Of a DNA stretch of 64,000 bases, positions 27,153 to 35,828 are shown piece after piece (positions within the stretch are counted from its first letter, which is position 1; each line of letters opens with the position of its first letter). Position numbers and translations under genes: made by a program. Below the pieces are notes generated by a model. That model worked only from the letters and a program-made list of their open reading frames with translations. It searched no databases and had not been told where the DNA came from. Source of the stretch: Leifsonia sp. PS1209 (GTDB taxonomy: Bacteria; Actinomycetota; Actinomycetes; Actinomycetales; Microbacteriaceae). The stretch spans positions 1,860,001-1,924,000 of the forward strand of contig NZ_CP051154.1 in NCBI RefSeq assembly GCF_012317045.1. The letters run 5' to 3'.

Positions 27153-27877
27153 CCGGACACGAGGAGTTCGCCACCTGGGACGGAGCATACGTGCTCGGGG
27201 CCCTGTCGCCCGCCGACCGGCGTGCGTACGAGGAGCACCTGCGCACCTGCGCGGCGTGCACCGCTGACGTGTCCGAGCTGGCCGGGCTGCCCGGCCTGCT
27301 GCGACAGGTGTCGGCCGAGGATGCCTTCGCGCTGCTCGACCCCGCGCCGAAAGGCGCAGCAGCCACCGGCGCCACAGGCACCACAGACACCACCGACTCG
27401 GCACCGGATGTGCTCCCCGCCCTCCTCAGCGCCGCGCGCCGCCGCCGGATGCGCACCCGCTTGTGGACGGCCGGCTCGCTGCTGGCCGCCGCCGCGATCG
27501 TCGCCGTGTCGGTGTTCGCCCTGCCGGCCGTGTTCGCGCCGCACACCGACGTGGCGGGGACGAGGGTGACGCTGAGCCAGGTGGAGCCGAGCGCGCTCTC
27601 CGCCGACGTCCGGCTCGTCACCGAGCCGTGGGGGACCAGGATCGAGTCGAGCTGCAGCTACTCGGAGGTGAGCGGCACCGAGGGCAAGAGCTGGGCGTAC
27701 GCGATGGTCGTCACCGACCGGGCGGGGACGCAGACGCAGGTCGCCACCTGGACGGCGGGTCCTGGCACCACGGTGAAGCCAACGGCCACCACCAGCGTCG
27801 CCAAGGCGGACATCGCATCCATTGACATCCGGTCCGCTGTCGACGGGACGGTGCTGCTGAAGACCACCTTCGGGTAG
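27149..27877 (+). CDS. Zinc-binding anti-sigma factor (RslA-like)
   Basis: A 242-residue membrane protein whose cytoplasmic N-terminus holds the ZAS motif YEEHLRTCAACTADV (His-x3-Cys-x2-Cys) near residue 30, the usual redox-sensitive sigma-binding site. One transmembrane helix follows (about 112-134: SLLAAAAIVAVSVFALPAVF), then an extracellular domain of about 105 residues. The ATG overlaps the sigma factor stop (ATGA). It should hold the sigma factor inactive until a stress signal, plausibly oxidation of the Cys pair. Confidence 0.88.
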   Translation: MTGHEEFATWDGAYVLGALSPADRRAYEEHLRTCAACTADVSELAGLPGLLRQVSAEDAFALLDPAPKGAAATGATGTTDTTDSAPDVLPALLSAARRRRMRTRLWTAGSLLAAAAIVAVSVFALPAVFAPHTDVAGTRVTLSQVEPSALSADVRLVTEPWGTRIESSCSYSEVSGTEGKSWAYAMVVTDRAGTQTQVATWTAGPGTTVKPTATTSVAKADIASIDIRSAVDGTVLLKTTFG

Positions 27878-27890
27878 CCGCCGCGGGCGG

Positions 27891-28760
27891 CTAGGCCAGC
27901 GGCACCCGCACCATCGCCTCCTGCGCGACGCTCGCCACCAGGCGCCCGTCACGGCTGAAGATGCGGCCGAGCGCGAGTCCGCGTCCTCCGCTGGCGCTCG
28001 GCGACTCCTGCACGTAGAGCAGCCACTCGTCGACGCGCGCAGGACGGTGCCACCACATCGCGTGGTCGAGGCTCGCCGCGCGCAGTCCGGGGGTGGCCCA
28101 GGCGACGCCGTGCCTGCGCATCACGGATTCCATGATCGTGTAGTCGCTCGCGTACGCGAGAGCGGCGCGGTGCAGGTCGGGGTCGTCCGGTAGCGCGCCG
28201 ATCGACCGGAACCAGACGGCCTGGTGAGCGACGTGCTCTCCGTCGACCGTCAGGTAGATGGGGGAGGTGATGTGGCGGATGTCGAACGGCCGCTCGCTCG
28301 CCCAGTACTGCGCGACCGGATGCTCCACGCTCTCGAGGCTGTCCGCCGAGTTCGGCAGCGTCTCCGGATCCGGGATGTCCGTCGGCATCTCGACCTGGTG
28401 CGTCAGGCCCTCGTCCTCGTCCTGGAACGAGGCGATCATCGACAGGATCGGCTGACCGCTCTGGTACGCCTGAGTGCGCCTGGTCGAGAAGGACCGGCCG
28501 TCGTGGATACGGTCAACGGAGAACGTGATCGGCAGGTTCACGTCGCCTGGACGCAGGAAGTAGCCGTGCATCGAGTGGATCGCGCGCCCGTCCGGGACGG
28601 TGCGGGAGGCGGCGACGATGGACTGCGCGAGCACCTGGCCGCCGAAGACGCGACCGAGCGGCATCCACTGGGACGGGCCGGTGAAGATGTCTTCGCTGGT
28701 CCTCGCGCCGGTGTCCGTCAGATCGAGCGCGGTCAGAAGTGATGCCAGGGGCTCGGTCAC
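27891..28760 (-). CDS. tesB: Acyl-CoA thioesterase II
   Basis: A 289-residue double-hotdog thioesterase hydrolysing medium- and long-chain acyl-CoAs. Typical segments are RVFGGQVLAQSIVAASRTVP in the first domain, MHGYFLRPGDVNLPITF, GRSFSTRRTQAYQ, and SLDHAMWWHRP with the catalytic Asp in the second domain. Start at the GTG at 28760. It converges with the anti-sigma gene (13-bp gap). Confidence 0.93.
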   Translation of the reverse strand: MTEPLASLLTALDLTDTGARTSEDIFTGPSQWMPLGRVFGGQVLAQSIVAASRTVPDGRAIHSMHGYFLRPGDVNLPITFSVDRIHDGRSFSTRRTQAYQSGQPILSMIASFQDEDEGLTHQVEMPTDIPDPETLPNSADSLESVEHPVAQYWASERPFDIRHITSPIYLTVDGEHVAHQAVWFRSIGALPDDPDLHRAALAYASDYTIMESVMRRHGVAWATPGLRAASLDHAMWWHRPARVDEWLLYVQESPSASGGRGLALGRIFSRDGRLVASVAQEAMVRVPLA

Positions 28761-28801
28761 TGTGCCTCCATTGAGTTCTCTCTTGGTAGTTTAGACAGCA
28801 G

Positions 28802-29485
28802 ATGAGCCAGTCATTTTCTCTCGTGGATTCCCTCGCCGTCGCCGACCTGCAGACATACCTGTCCAGGGCGGCCCGTGTCGAGGAAGGGTCGGTACGCCTG
28901 ATCGGTGGGTCGGGGGTGCTCGCCGTCTATACGGCGATCCTCTATCCGCGTGGCCTGCTCGACCAGACCCCGACCGTTCTCGGTCTGCGCACGTTCGCGA
29001 TCGTGCAGGGTGCGGACTTCGACGCCGTGGTGCCGATCCGGTCGCTGCTCGACCGGCTCGCGCGGATCGGCGAGGCGATCACGCCTGCCGCCGGTGTCGG
29101 GCCCGTCGAGATCCGGATGCCGTTGGAGGTGTCGACAGTCACCTGGGCGGGCATCTCCCCGCCGCGCGGCGGCTGGCGTCCGGTCGGAGAGACCACGTAC
29201 GGGCTGCTGGCGGAGACGGCGAAGGCCGGCATCGCCGAGGTGGCGGAGTCCATCCCGAGCGGCACGGGCGAGCAGCTGGTGCAGCGGGTGCGCGCCGAGG
29301 TGTGGGGTCGGCCGATCGACACGCTCGAGTACGTGCCGGCCGGTGCGGCGTTCGCGGCGGAGAGCCTCGGCTTCCTCGCCGAGGGCGAGCCGGTGACGAT
29401 CCTGGAGACGGGACCGTGGACGCGGCTGACCACCAAGCGCGGCCACATCCTGGTCCGCCGCCAGGCGTGGAGCCTACGCGCCTAG
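28802..29485 (+). CDS. Conserved hypothetical protein (227 aa)
   Basis: I do not recognise the family beyond being a conserved actinobacterial soluble protein. It has no signal peptide or membrane segment. The sequence alternates hydrophobic strands and helices (SVRLIGGSGVLAVYTAILYP; VLGLRTFAIV; PVEIRMPLEVSTVTWAGISP) and ends WTRLTTKRGHILVRRQAW. It is divergent from tesB with 41 bp between. No catalytic motif is apparent. Confidence 0.75.
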   Translation: MSQSFSLVDSLAVADLQTYLSRAARVEEGSVRLIGGSGVLAVYTAILYPRGLLDQTPTVLGLRTFAIVQGADFDAVVPIRSLLDRLARIGEAITPAAGVGPVEIRMPLEVSTVTWAGISPPRGGWRPVGETTYGLLAETAKAGIAEVAESIPSGTGEQLVQRVRAEVWGRPIDTLEYVPAGAAFAAESLGFLAEGEPVTILETGPWTRLTTKRGHILVRRQAWSLRA

Positions 29486-29501
29486 ACGGCGCGACCGATG
29501 C

Positions 29502-31160
29502 CTAGACGGTCGCCGCGGCGGCTCGCCCTGCCTGGCGGCCGCTGAACAGGCAGCCGCCGAGGAACGTGCCCTCCAGCGCGCGGTAGCCGTGCACGCCGCC
29601 GCCGCCGAACCCGCTCGCCTCCCCGGCCGCGTACAGGCCGGGGATGGGGGAGCCGTCCGCGCCGAGCACGCGCGCATCCAGATCGGTCTCGATGCCGCCG
29701 AGGCTCTTCCTGGTGAGGATGTGCAGCTTCACCGCGATGAGCGGCCCGGCCTTCGGGTCGAGCAGCTTGTGCGGGCTGGCCACCCGGATGAGCTTGTCGC
29801 CGCGGTACTCCCTCGCCGCCCGGATCGCGGCGAGCTGCAGGTCTTTGCCGAAGTCGTTGTCGAGCTCGCGGTCGCGTTCCCGGATGTGCCGGGCGACGAG
29901 GTCGCTGTCGAGCGGGACGTCGGAGAGCGCCTGCATCCCGGCGAGGAGCTCGTCGATGGTGTCCGCCACCACGAAGTCGGCGCCCTTCTCCTTGAAGGCC
30001 TCCACCGGTCCGGGCGCGCCGGGTGAGACGCGCTTGGCGAGCAGCCGGAGGTCCTTGCCGGTGAGGTCGGGATTCTGTTCGCTGCCGGACAGCGCGAACT
30101 CCTTCTCGATGATCTTCTGGGTGAGCACGAACCAGCTGTAGTCCGAGCCGATCCTGCGCAGGTGCTCCAGGGTCCCGAGCGTGTCGAAGCCGGGGAACAG
30201 CGGCGAAGGCAGCCGGTCTCCGCTCGCGTCCAGCCAGAGCGACGACGGGCCGGGCAGGATCCGGATGCCGTGCTGCGGCCACACCGGATCCCAGTTCTGG
30301 ATGCCCTCGGTGTAGTGCCACATCCTGTCGCCGTTGATCAGGTGCGCGCCCGCCGTCTCGGCGATCCCGAGCATCCGGCCGTCGACGTGGGCGGGCACGC
30401 CGGACAGCATGTGCGCCGGCGGTGTGCCGAGCCTGGCGGGCCAGGCGGCGCGGACGAGGTCGTGGTTGCCGCCGATGCCGCCGCTCGTGACGATCACGGC
30501 GCCTGCACGCAGCTCGAAGTCGCCGACCTGGTCGCGGTTGCTCGGAGCTCCGCGCTCTGCCGCGTCTTCGGCGAGCACCGCCCCGCGCACCCCGGTGACC
30601 CTGCCGTCCTCGACGATCAGCTCGTCGACCCTGTGCCGGTGCAGGACGGTCGCCAGCCCGGTCGCGACGCCGTCCGCGAGGCGCGCGGCGAACGGGGCGA
30701 CGACGCCCGGACCCGTGCCCCAGGTGATGTGGAAGCGGGGGACAGAGTTGCCGTGGCCACCCGCCGCTCCCGCTCCGCGTTCCGCCCACCCGACGATGGG
30801 GAAGAACCGGACGCCCTTCTCGTGCAGCCACGCCCGCTTCTCCCCGGCGGCGAACTGCAGGTAGGCCTCCGCCCAGCGGCGCGGCCAGTGGTCCTCGTCC
30901 CGGTCGAAGCCCGCGCTGCCGAACCAGTCCTGCCTGGCGAGCGCGAGCGAGTCGTGCACGCCCATCCTGCGTTGTTCGGGCGAGTCGACGAGGAACAGGC
31001 CGCCGAACGACCACCACGCCTGTCCGCCGAGGGATGCGGCCGGCTCCTGCTCGACGATGGTGACCGACTTGCCTGCGTCGAGGAGCTCACCGGCCGCGAC
31101 GAGCCCGGCGAGGCCGGCTCCGACGACGATCGCATCCGGCTGCTGCGGGGTTCGGCTCAT
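29502..31160 (-). CDS. FAD-binding dehydrogenase (flavocytochrome c / KstD-like)
   Basis: A 552-residue flavoprotein. The Rossmann dinucleotide motif is IVVGAGLAGLVAAGELLDAG at residues 10-29, followed by IVEQEPAASLGGQAWWSFGG. VTGVRGAVLAED and GAVIVTSGGIGGNHDLV are family elements, and the C-terminal FAD contact is GLYAAGEASGFGGGGVHGYR. These enzymes oxidise or reduce steroid-like or fumarate-like substrates; nothing nearby identifies the substrate. Likely cytoplasmic, as there is no signal peptide. Confidence 0.88.
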   Translation of the reverse strand: MSRTPQQPDAIVVGAGLAGLVAAGELLDAGKSVTIVEQEPAASLGGQAWWSFGGLFLVDSPEQRRMGVHDSLALARQDWFGSAGFDRDEDHWPRRWAEAYLQFAAGEKRAWLHEKGVRFFPIVGWAERGAGAAGGHGNSVPRFHITWGTGPGVVAPFAARLADGVATGLATVLHRHRVDELIVEDGRVTGVRGAVLAEDAAERGAPSNRDQVGDFELRAGAVIVTSGGIGGNHDLVRAAWPARLGTPPAHMLSGVPAHVDGRMLGIAETAGAHLINGDRMWHYTEGIQNWDPVWPQHGIRILPGPSSLWLDASGDRLPSPLFPGFDTLGTLEHLRRIGSDYSWFVLTQKIIEKEFALSGSEQNPDLTGKDLRLLAKRVSPGAPGPVEAFKEKGADFVVADTIDELLAGMQALSDVPLDSDLVARHIRERDRELDNDFGKDLQLAAIRAAREYRGDKLIRVASPHKLLDPKAGPLIAVKLHILTRKSLGGIETDLDARVLGADGSPIPGLYAAGEASGFGGGGVHGYRALEGTFLGGCLFSGRQAGRAAAATV

Positions 31161-31204
31161 CCTGTGTCTCCTTCGGCACGGTTCTTCCGAGAGAGTATCG
31201 CGGT

Positions 31205-31642
31205 TCAGGCCTCGAACGTATTGACCATCGCGTGTGCGGCGCGCTCCAGGTACGACCAGAGCGTCTCCTCGGCGAGCGGCGGGAGGTCGAGCTCGTCGAC
31301 GGCGGCGCGCATGTGCAGGAGCCAGCGGTCGCGGGCGTCCGGGTTGACCTTGAAGGGCATGTGGCGCATCCGGAGCCGGGGGTGCCCGCGCTGCTCGCTG
31401 TACGTGCCGGGGCCGCCCCAGTACTGCTCGAGGAACATGGTGAGCCGTTCGGCGGCGGGGCCGAGATCGTCCTCCGGGTACATCGGCTTGAGCACGGGGT
31501 CGTCGGCGACGCCGCGGTAGAACGCGTCGACCAGGCGGCGGAACGTCTCGCGCCCGCCGATCTGGTCGTAGAACGTGGCTGCCGTCTCGCCGCCGGGGTC
31601 GCCGGAGGGGCGCGGGGGAGTCGGCTGGATGGGGATGGTCAT
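31205..31642 (-). CDS. glbO: Group II truncated haemoglobin
   Basis: A 145-residue 2-over-2 globin. TFYDQIGGRETFRRLVDAFY is the start of the fold, FLEQYWGGPGTYSEQRGHPR is the group II signature with the distal-side Tyr/Trp, MRHMPFKV carries the proximal His, and RDRWLLHM carries the G8 Trp. Related trHbO proteins bind O2 and support respiration or peroxide handling. It begins one base after the mscS stop and is translated from the same mRNA. Confidence 0.93.
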   Translation of the reverse strand: MTIPIQPTPPRPSGDPGGETAATFYDQIGGRETFRRLVDAFYRGVADDPVLKPMYPEDDLGPAAERLTMFLEQYWGGPGTYSEQRGHPRLRMRHMPFKVNPDARDRWLLHMRAAVDELDLPPLAEETLWSYLERAAHAMVNTFEA

Positions 31643-31643
31643 G

Positions 31644-32885
31644 TCACTCCGCCGGTGGCTTGGTCTTGGGCGCGTCGTCGCCTGCGCCTGTGGGCGGATT
31701 GGCGGCTCCGGTGGCCTTGGGGGTCTGTCCGGTGGCGGGCTTCGCGGTGCCGGGGGTCTTGGGCGTCTGTCCGGTGGCGGGCTTGGCAGCCTTCGCCTCG
31801 GTGGGGGGCTTCGCGGCGCCGGTGGTCTTCACTCCGGCGATCCGCAGTGCGCGCGGGTCGGCCGGTGCAGCGCCGGACCGCTTCGCCGCCGCCCGGGCCT
31901 TGCGGCCCTTGAGCGGGGTCTCCGGCACCACCGGCGTCGGACGGGTGCGCGGAGGGTGCGCCCCCGTGACGCTCGCCGCGCCGTCGAAGCCGCTCAGCAC
32001 GATCGCGTTGAGCGACGGCAGCTTCACATCCATCTCGTCGAGGGCGGCTTTCAGGCGCACGCGCAGCTCGCGCGACACGTCGTCCCTAGCGGTGGTGCGC
32101 GTCTTGATGACGATGCGGATCACCATCGCGTCGGCCGAGATCGACTCGAGGCCCCACAGCTCCGGCTTCTCCAGGATGCGCGAGCGCCACTTCGGGCTGG
32201 TCGCGAGCGCGGTCGCCGTCTCCAGCATCTTCGCCTCGACCGCCTCGATGTCCACCTCGTACGGCACGGCCAGGTCGATGATGACGCGCGACCAGCCCTG
32301 CGACATGTTGCCGACGCGCAGGATCTCGCCGTTGCGGACGAACCAGAGCGTCCCGTTCACGTCGCGCACCTGGGTGATCCGGATGCCGACCGCCTCCACC
32401 ACGCCGGTGGCCGGTCCGAGGTCGACGACGTCGCCGACGCCGAGCTGGTCCTCCATCACGATGAACAGGCCGTTGAGGACGTCGCGCACGATGTTCTGGG
32501 CACCGAAACCGAGGCCGGCGCCGATGGCGGCGGAGAGCAGCGCGAACGAGGTCAGCGCGGTCGGAGCGAGGACGCCGATGACCATGACGATCGCGATGAT
32601 GCCGATGGTCACGTTGACGATGTTGCTGAGCACGGAGCCGAGCGTCCTGGTCCGCTGCACCACGCGGACGGCCGCGAGCGGGGACGCCGAGATGGCCTGG
32701 GTGTCCGTCACGTTCTGGTTCTTCTTGACCCCGGTGACGATCTGCCGCACCACGCGGCGGATGACCACTCGCAGGATCCAGCTGAGCAGGAAGGCACCGA
32801 CGATGATCGAGGCGACGTTGAGCAGCGTCCAGCCGCTCTGAATGGCCCACGCGCCGAAATCAGTCCAGAAGTTCATCTTCACCAT
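31644..32885 (-). CDS. MscS-family mechanosensitive channel
   Basis: A 413-residue channel. There are three to four N-terminal membrane helices (about 15-40, 85-112, 114-150). The pore-lining TM3 with its Gly/Ala face is AAIGAGLGFGAQNIVRDVLN, followed by the conserved beta domain (VGDVVDLGPATGVVEAVGIR; WFVRNGEILRVGN). The last ~110 residues are a Lys/Ala/Pro/Thr tail with degenerate copies of KPATGQTPK, encoded by DNA repeats at about 31690-31800. It would release solutes on osmotic downshock. Operon with the haemoglobin. Confidence 0.9.
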   Translation of the reverse strand: MVKMNFWTDFGAWAIQSGWTLLNVASIIVGAFLLSWILRVVIRRVVRQIVTGVKKNQNVTDTQAISASPLAAVRVVQRTRTLGSVLSNIVNVTIGIIAIVMVIGVLAPTALTSFALLSAAIGAGLGFGAQNIVRDVLNGLFIVMEDQLGVGDVVDLGPATGVVEAVGIRITQVRDVNGTLWFVRNGEILRVGNMSQGWSRVIIDLAVPYEVDIEAVEAKMLETATALATSPKWRSRILEKPELWGLESISADAMVIRIVIKTRTTARDDVSRELRVRLKAALDEMDVKLPSLNAIVLSGFDGAASVTGAHPPRTRPTPVVPETPLKGRKARAAAKRSGAAPADPRALRIAGVKTTGAAKPPTEAKAAKPATGQTPKTPGTAKPATGQTPKATGAANPPTGAGDDAPKTKPPAE

Positions 32886-32940
32886 AGGAATGCAAGCCTA
32901 CCGAGGGCCGCCTTGGCGGCCGCTGGACCCGGCGCCACCG

Positions 32941-33618
32941 TCAGCGCTCGACCAGCCCGTTGTCGTAGGCGAAGATCACCGCGTGCACCCGGTCGCGCAG
33001 GTGCAGCTTCGACAGCACCCGCCCGACGTGCGTCTTCACGGTCGACTCCGTGAGGAAGAACTTCGTGCCGATCTCGCCATTGGAGAGCCCTTCCGCGATG
33101 GCCAGCAGGATTTCGCGTTCGCGCGGGGTCAGCGCGGCCGTCGGGTCGGCGCCCGCCGGCTGGCCGGTGGATGCGGCGGGCAGCCGGTCCGCGAACAGTT
33201 CCAGCATCGACCTGGTCACCCTCCCGGACACCGCCGCGTCTCCCGCAGCGACGGCCCGGATCGCGTCGGTCAGCTCGCTCGGCCGTGCGTCTTTGAGGAG
33301 GAACCCGCTCGCCCCGGCCCGGAGTCCGCCGAACGCGTACTCGTCGAGGTCGAACGTGGTGAGGATGATGATGCGCGCATCCGGGTTGGCCGCCACGATG
33401 CGCCGGGTGGCCTCGATCCCGTCGAGCGACGGCATGCGCACGTCCATCAGGATCACGTCGGGCCGGGTCTCGACGGCGAGCCGCACGGCTTCGAGGCCGT
33501 CCGCCGCTTCGCCGACCACGTGCAGTCCGGTGTCCGCTTCGAGCACCATCCGGAAGCCGAGCCGGACGAGCGCCTGGTCGTCGACCAGCAGGACGCGGAT
33601 CGGGTTGTCGTCGGTCAC
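32941..33618 (-). CDS. NarL/LuxR-family response regulator
   Basis: A 225-residue regulator with an N-terminal receiver (VLLVDDQALVR; phospho-acceptor Asp in VILMDVRMPS; Lys in GFLLKDARPSE) and a C-terminal LuxR helix-turn-helix (LTPREREILLAIAEGLSNGE; STVKTHVGRVLSKL). Its GTG overlaps the stop of the histidine kinase gene (GTGA). It is the last gene of the ABC-2 exporter operon and probably controls it. Confidence 0.93.
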   Translation of the reverse strand: MTDDNPIRVLLVDDQALVRLGFRMVLEADTGLHVVGEAADGLEAVRLAVETRPDVILMDVRMPSLDGIEATRRIVAANPDARIIILTTFDLDEYAFGGLRAGASGFLLKDARPSELTDAIRAVAAGDAAVSGRVTRSMLELFADRLPAASTGQPAGADPTAALTPREREILLAIAEGLSNGEIGTKFFLTESTVKTHVGRVLSKLHLRDRVHAVIFAYDNGLVER

Positions 33619-34976
33619 GGGGTGTTCTCCTCGGGGGTGGTGGTCGGGCTGGTCGTCGTGGTCTGGGCCGGGGTCTGTGTGGGCGGCGGGGTCTGTGTTG
33701 GCGGCGGGGTCTGGGTCGGCGATGGCGGGATCGCCTCGAGGATCGCGCGCAGCCGCCATCCGCCTCCGGGCTTGGGTCCTGCCTCCAGTCTGCCTCCGTA
33801 GAGGGCGACGCGCTCGCTCAGCCCGAGCAGTCCGCGACCGGAACCCTGCCCGAGGGCGCCGTGCACGGCCGCGTCGTCGTCCACGGTGATCTCGATGGTC
33901 TCCGTCCCGAACCGGATGCGCACCTCCACCGTCGTCGCGAGCGCCGCGTAGCGCAGTGCGTTCGTCAGCGCCTCCTGCACGACGCGGAACACGGTGAGCT
34001 GCTGGCCGGTGTCGGTCGGGGCGACGCCGTCGACCGTGACGCGCACGGGGAGCCCTGCTGCGCGGAAGCGTTCGACCAGTTCACTCAGTTCGCTGACGCC
34101 GGGCTGCGGGGCGCGCTCGTCGCCGTCGCCGTCCGTCGCGCGCAGCACGCCGAGGAGGCGCCGCATGTCGCCGAGCGCGCCGCGCCCGGTCTCCGCGACC
34201 ATCCGCATCGCATCGGCGGAGCGTTCCGGCGAGATCGCGGCCAGCCCGGCGGACCCGTCGGCGAGCGTGATCATCACCGTGAGGCTGTGCGAGACGATGT
34301 CGTGCATCTCCCTGGCGATCCTGTTGCGTTCGGCCGTCGCGGCGATCACCGCCTGCTGGTCGCGCTCGCGGGCCAGCTGCTGCGCCCGGTCGATGAGGGC
34401 GACGAGGTAGCGGCGCCGGTTGCCGATGTTGATGCCGACCAGCACGAAGAACAGTGCGAGGGAGACGATCACGATCGCCGACGGCACGACGGCGCTGTCG
34501 AACGGGTGGAAGATCGCTGCGTGCGCCACGAAGGCCGAGAAGGTCAGCGTGGCGATGGCGAGGCCGGAGAGCACCGCGAACCCGATCCAGGCCGCGCGGG
34601 CGGAGCGGTAGACCGCGAGGGCGTACAGCGCGTAGAAGGCGGGCACGGGGTCGATCTCGTGGCCGAGGAAGACGGTGATCGCCATGACGGCGGCGCCCAC
34701 CGCGAACACCGCCACCGGGTTGTGCCTGCGGAGGAACAGGGCTGCGCCGGCGACGGCGGCCAGCCCGACGTACACGCCGAGCTGCCAGCTCGGCTCCACG
34801 ACCATCCCGATCACGCCGGCGAGCAGCGACGGGAGGAGGTAGCTCGCTGCGACGATGCTGTCGACGACCACCGGATGCGCGGCCATCGTGCGCCGGATGA
34901 CCCCCGGGGGCCTCGGAAGCTGCAGATCACCCCCGGCCGGAGAGGTCCGGCCGGGGGTGAGCTGTTCGTCTGTCAT
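33615..34976 (-). CDS. NarL-type sensor histidine kinase with Pro/Thr repeat tail
   Basis: A 453-residue membrane kinase with about six hydrophobic helices at the N-terminus (about 40-165) and no sizeable external loop. The HisKA_3 dimerisation box is IAREMHDIVSHSLTVMITLA with the phospho-His, followed by an HATPase domain (ALTNALRYAA; GLLGLSERVALYGG). The last ~45 residues are repeats of PPPTQT followed by a TTTTSPTTTP stretch, an unusual tail after an ATPase domain. It partners the overlapping response regulator and sits behind an ABC-2 exporter, as in peptide-antibiotic sensing modules. Confidence 0.9.
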   Translation of the reverse strand: MTDEQLTPGRTSPAGGDLQLPRPPGVIRRTMAAHPVVVDSIVAASYLLPSLLAGVIGMVVEPSWQLGVYVGLAAVAGAALFLRRHNPVAVFAVGAAVMAITVFLGHEIDPVPAFYALYALAVYRSARAAWIGFAVLSGLAIATLTFSAFVAHAAIFHPFDSAVVPSAIVIVSLALFFVLVGINIGNRRRYLVALIDRAQQLARERDQQAVIAATAERNRIAREMHDIVSHSLTVMITLADGSAGLAAISPERSADAMRMVAETGRGALGDMRRLLGVLRATDGDGDERAPQPGVSELSELVERFRAAGLPVRVTVDGVAPTDTGQQLTVFRVVQEALTNALRYAALATTVEVRIRFGTETIEITVDDDAAVHGALGQGSGRGLLGLSERVALYGGRLEAGPKPGGGWRLRAILEAIPPSPTQTPPPTQTPPPTQTPAQTTTTSPTTTPEENTP

Positions 34977-34997
34977 GCGGAGCGGGAGTGCGGCGCG

Positions 34998-35828
34998 TTA
35001 CGCGTCGCGGCGCTTGAGGATGATCGCGCCGATGACGAACGACACGGCGGTCCAGGCGAGCACGATGAGCACGTTCGCCCACGGCTCGAAGCCGCCGTTG
35101 TCCGACCCGGCCATGCCGGCGCCTGCCGCGCTGATCAGGTAGTTGTTCGCCTTGGTGATCCACTCGATGTTCGTCAGCGAGCCGACGAGGTTCACGATGA
35201 TCGGCAGCAGGAACACCACACCGAGCGCTGCGGCGATGCCGCCTGCCCCTGCGCGGAGGATCGTGCCGAGACCGAGCGCGAACACCGACACGAGGCCGAG
35301 GTAGGCTCCGGCGCCGACGATCGCCCAGAGGGTGTCCGCCGAGGCGAAGTCCGCGGAGAAGCCCTTGCCGGACAGCACGGGGGCCGCGATGGCCCAGGAG
35401 CCTGCGACGGTGACGACGCCGACCACGAACGAGGCGATGAAGAGCACGATCGCCTTGGCGGCGAGCACGGGCAGGCGCTTGGGAACGGCTGCGAAGGACG
35501 ACCGGATCATCCCGGTCGAGTACTCGCCGCTGATGGCGAGGACACCGAGCACGGCGACGGCCAGCTGGCCGAACGTCACGCCGAACGACGCGGTGTTGAC
35601 CACGAACGCCGAGTGCTGGGCGGCCGGGACCTGCTTCGCGATCGTGTCGGGGATGGTGAACGCGACCAGGCAGGTCATCCCGAGCCCGATCACCACGACG
35701 ATCGCGTACGTCCAGAACGTCGAGCGCAGCGAGCGCAGCTTGATCCACTCCGACCGTACGACGCGGGCGAAGTTCAGGTGTCCGAGCGAGGTGTGCCGGA
35801 TGGGGGCGGTTGCTGTTGCGGTGCTCAT
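34998..35828 (-). CDS. ABC-2 type transporter permease
   Basis: A 276-residue permease with six hydrophobic helices, starting with FARVVRSEWIKLRSLRSTFW, a typical N-terminus of ABC-2 permeases in antibiotic-export operons. GEYSTGMIRSSFAAVPKR is a conserved loop. The start overlaps the ATPase stop (ATGA). With the upstream ATPase it forms an exporter of unknown substrate, possibly lantibiotic- or bacitracin-like given the attached two-component system. Confidence 0.88.
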   Translation of the reverse strand: MSTATATAPIRHTSLGHLNFARVVRSEWIKLRSLRSTFWTYAIVVVIGLGMTCLVAFTIPDTIAKQVPAAQHSAFVVNTASFGVTFGQLAVAVLGVLAISGEYSTGMIRSSFAAVPKRLPVLAAKAIVLFIASFVVGVVTVAGSWAIAAPVLSGKGFSADFASADTLWAIVGAGAYLGLVSVFALGLGTILRAGAGGIAAALGVVFLLPIIVNLVGSLTNIEWITKANNYLISAAGAGMAGSDNGGFEPWANVLIVLAWTAVSFVIGAIILKRRDA

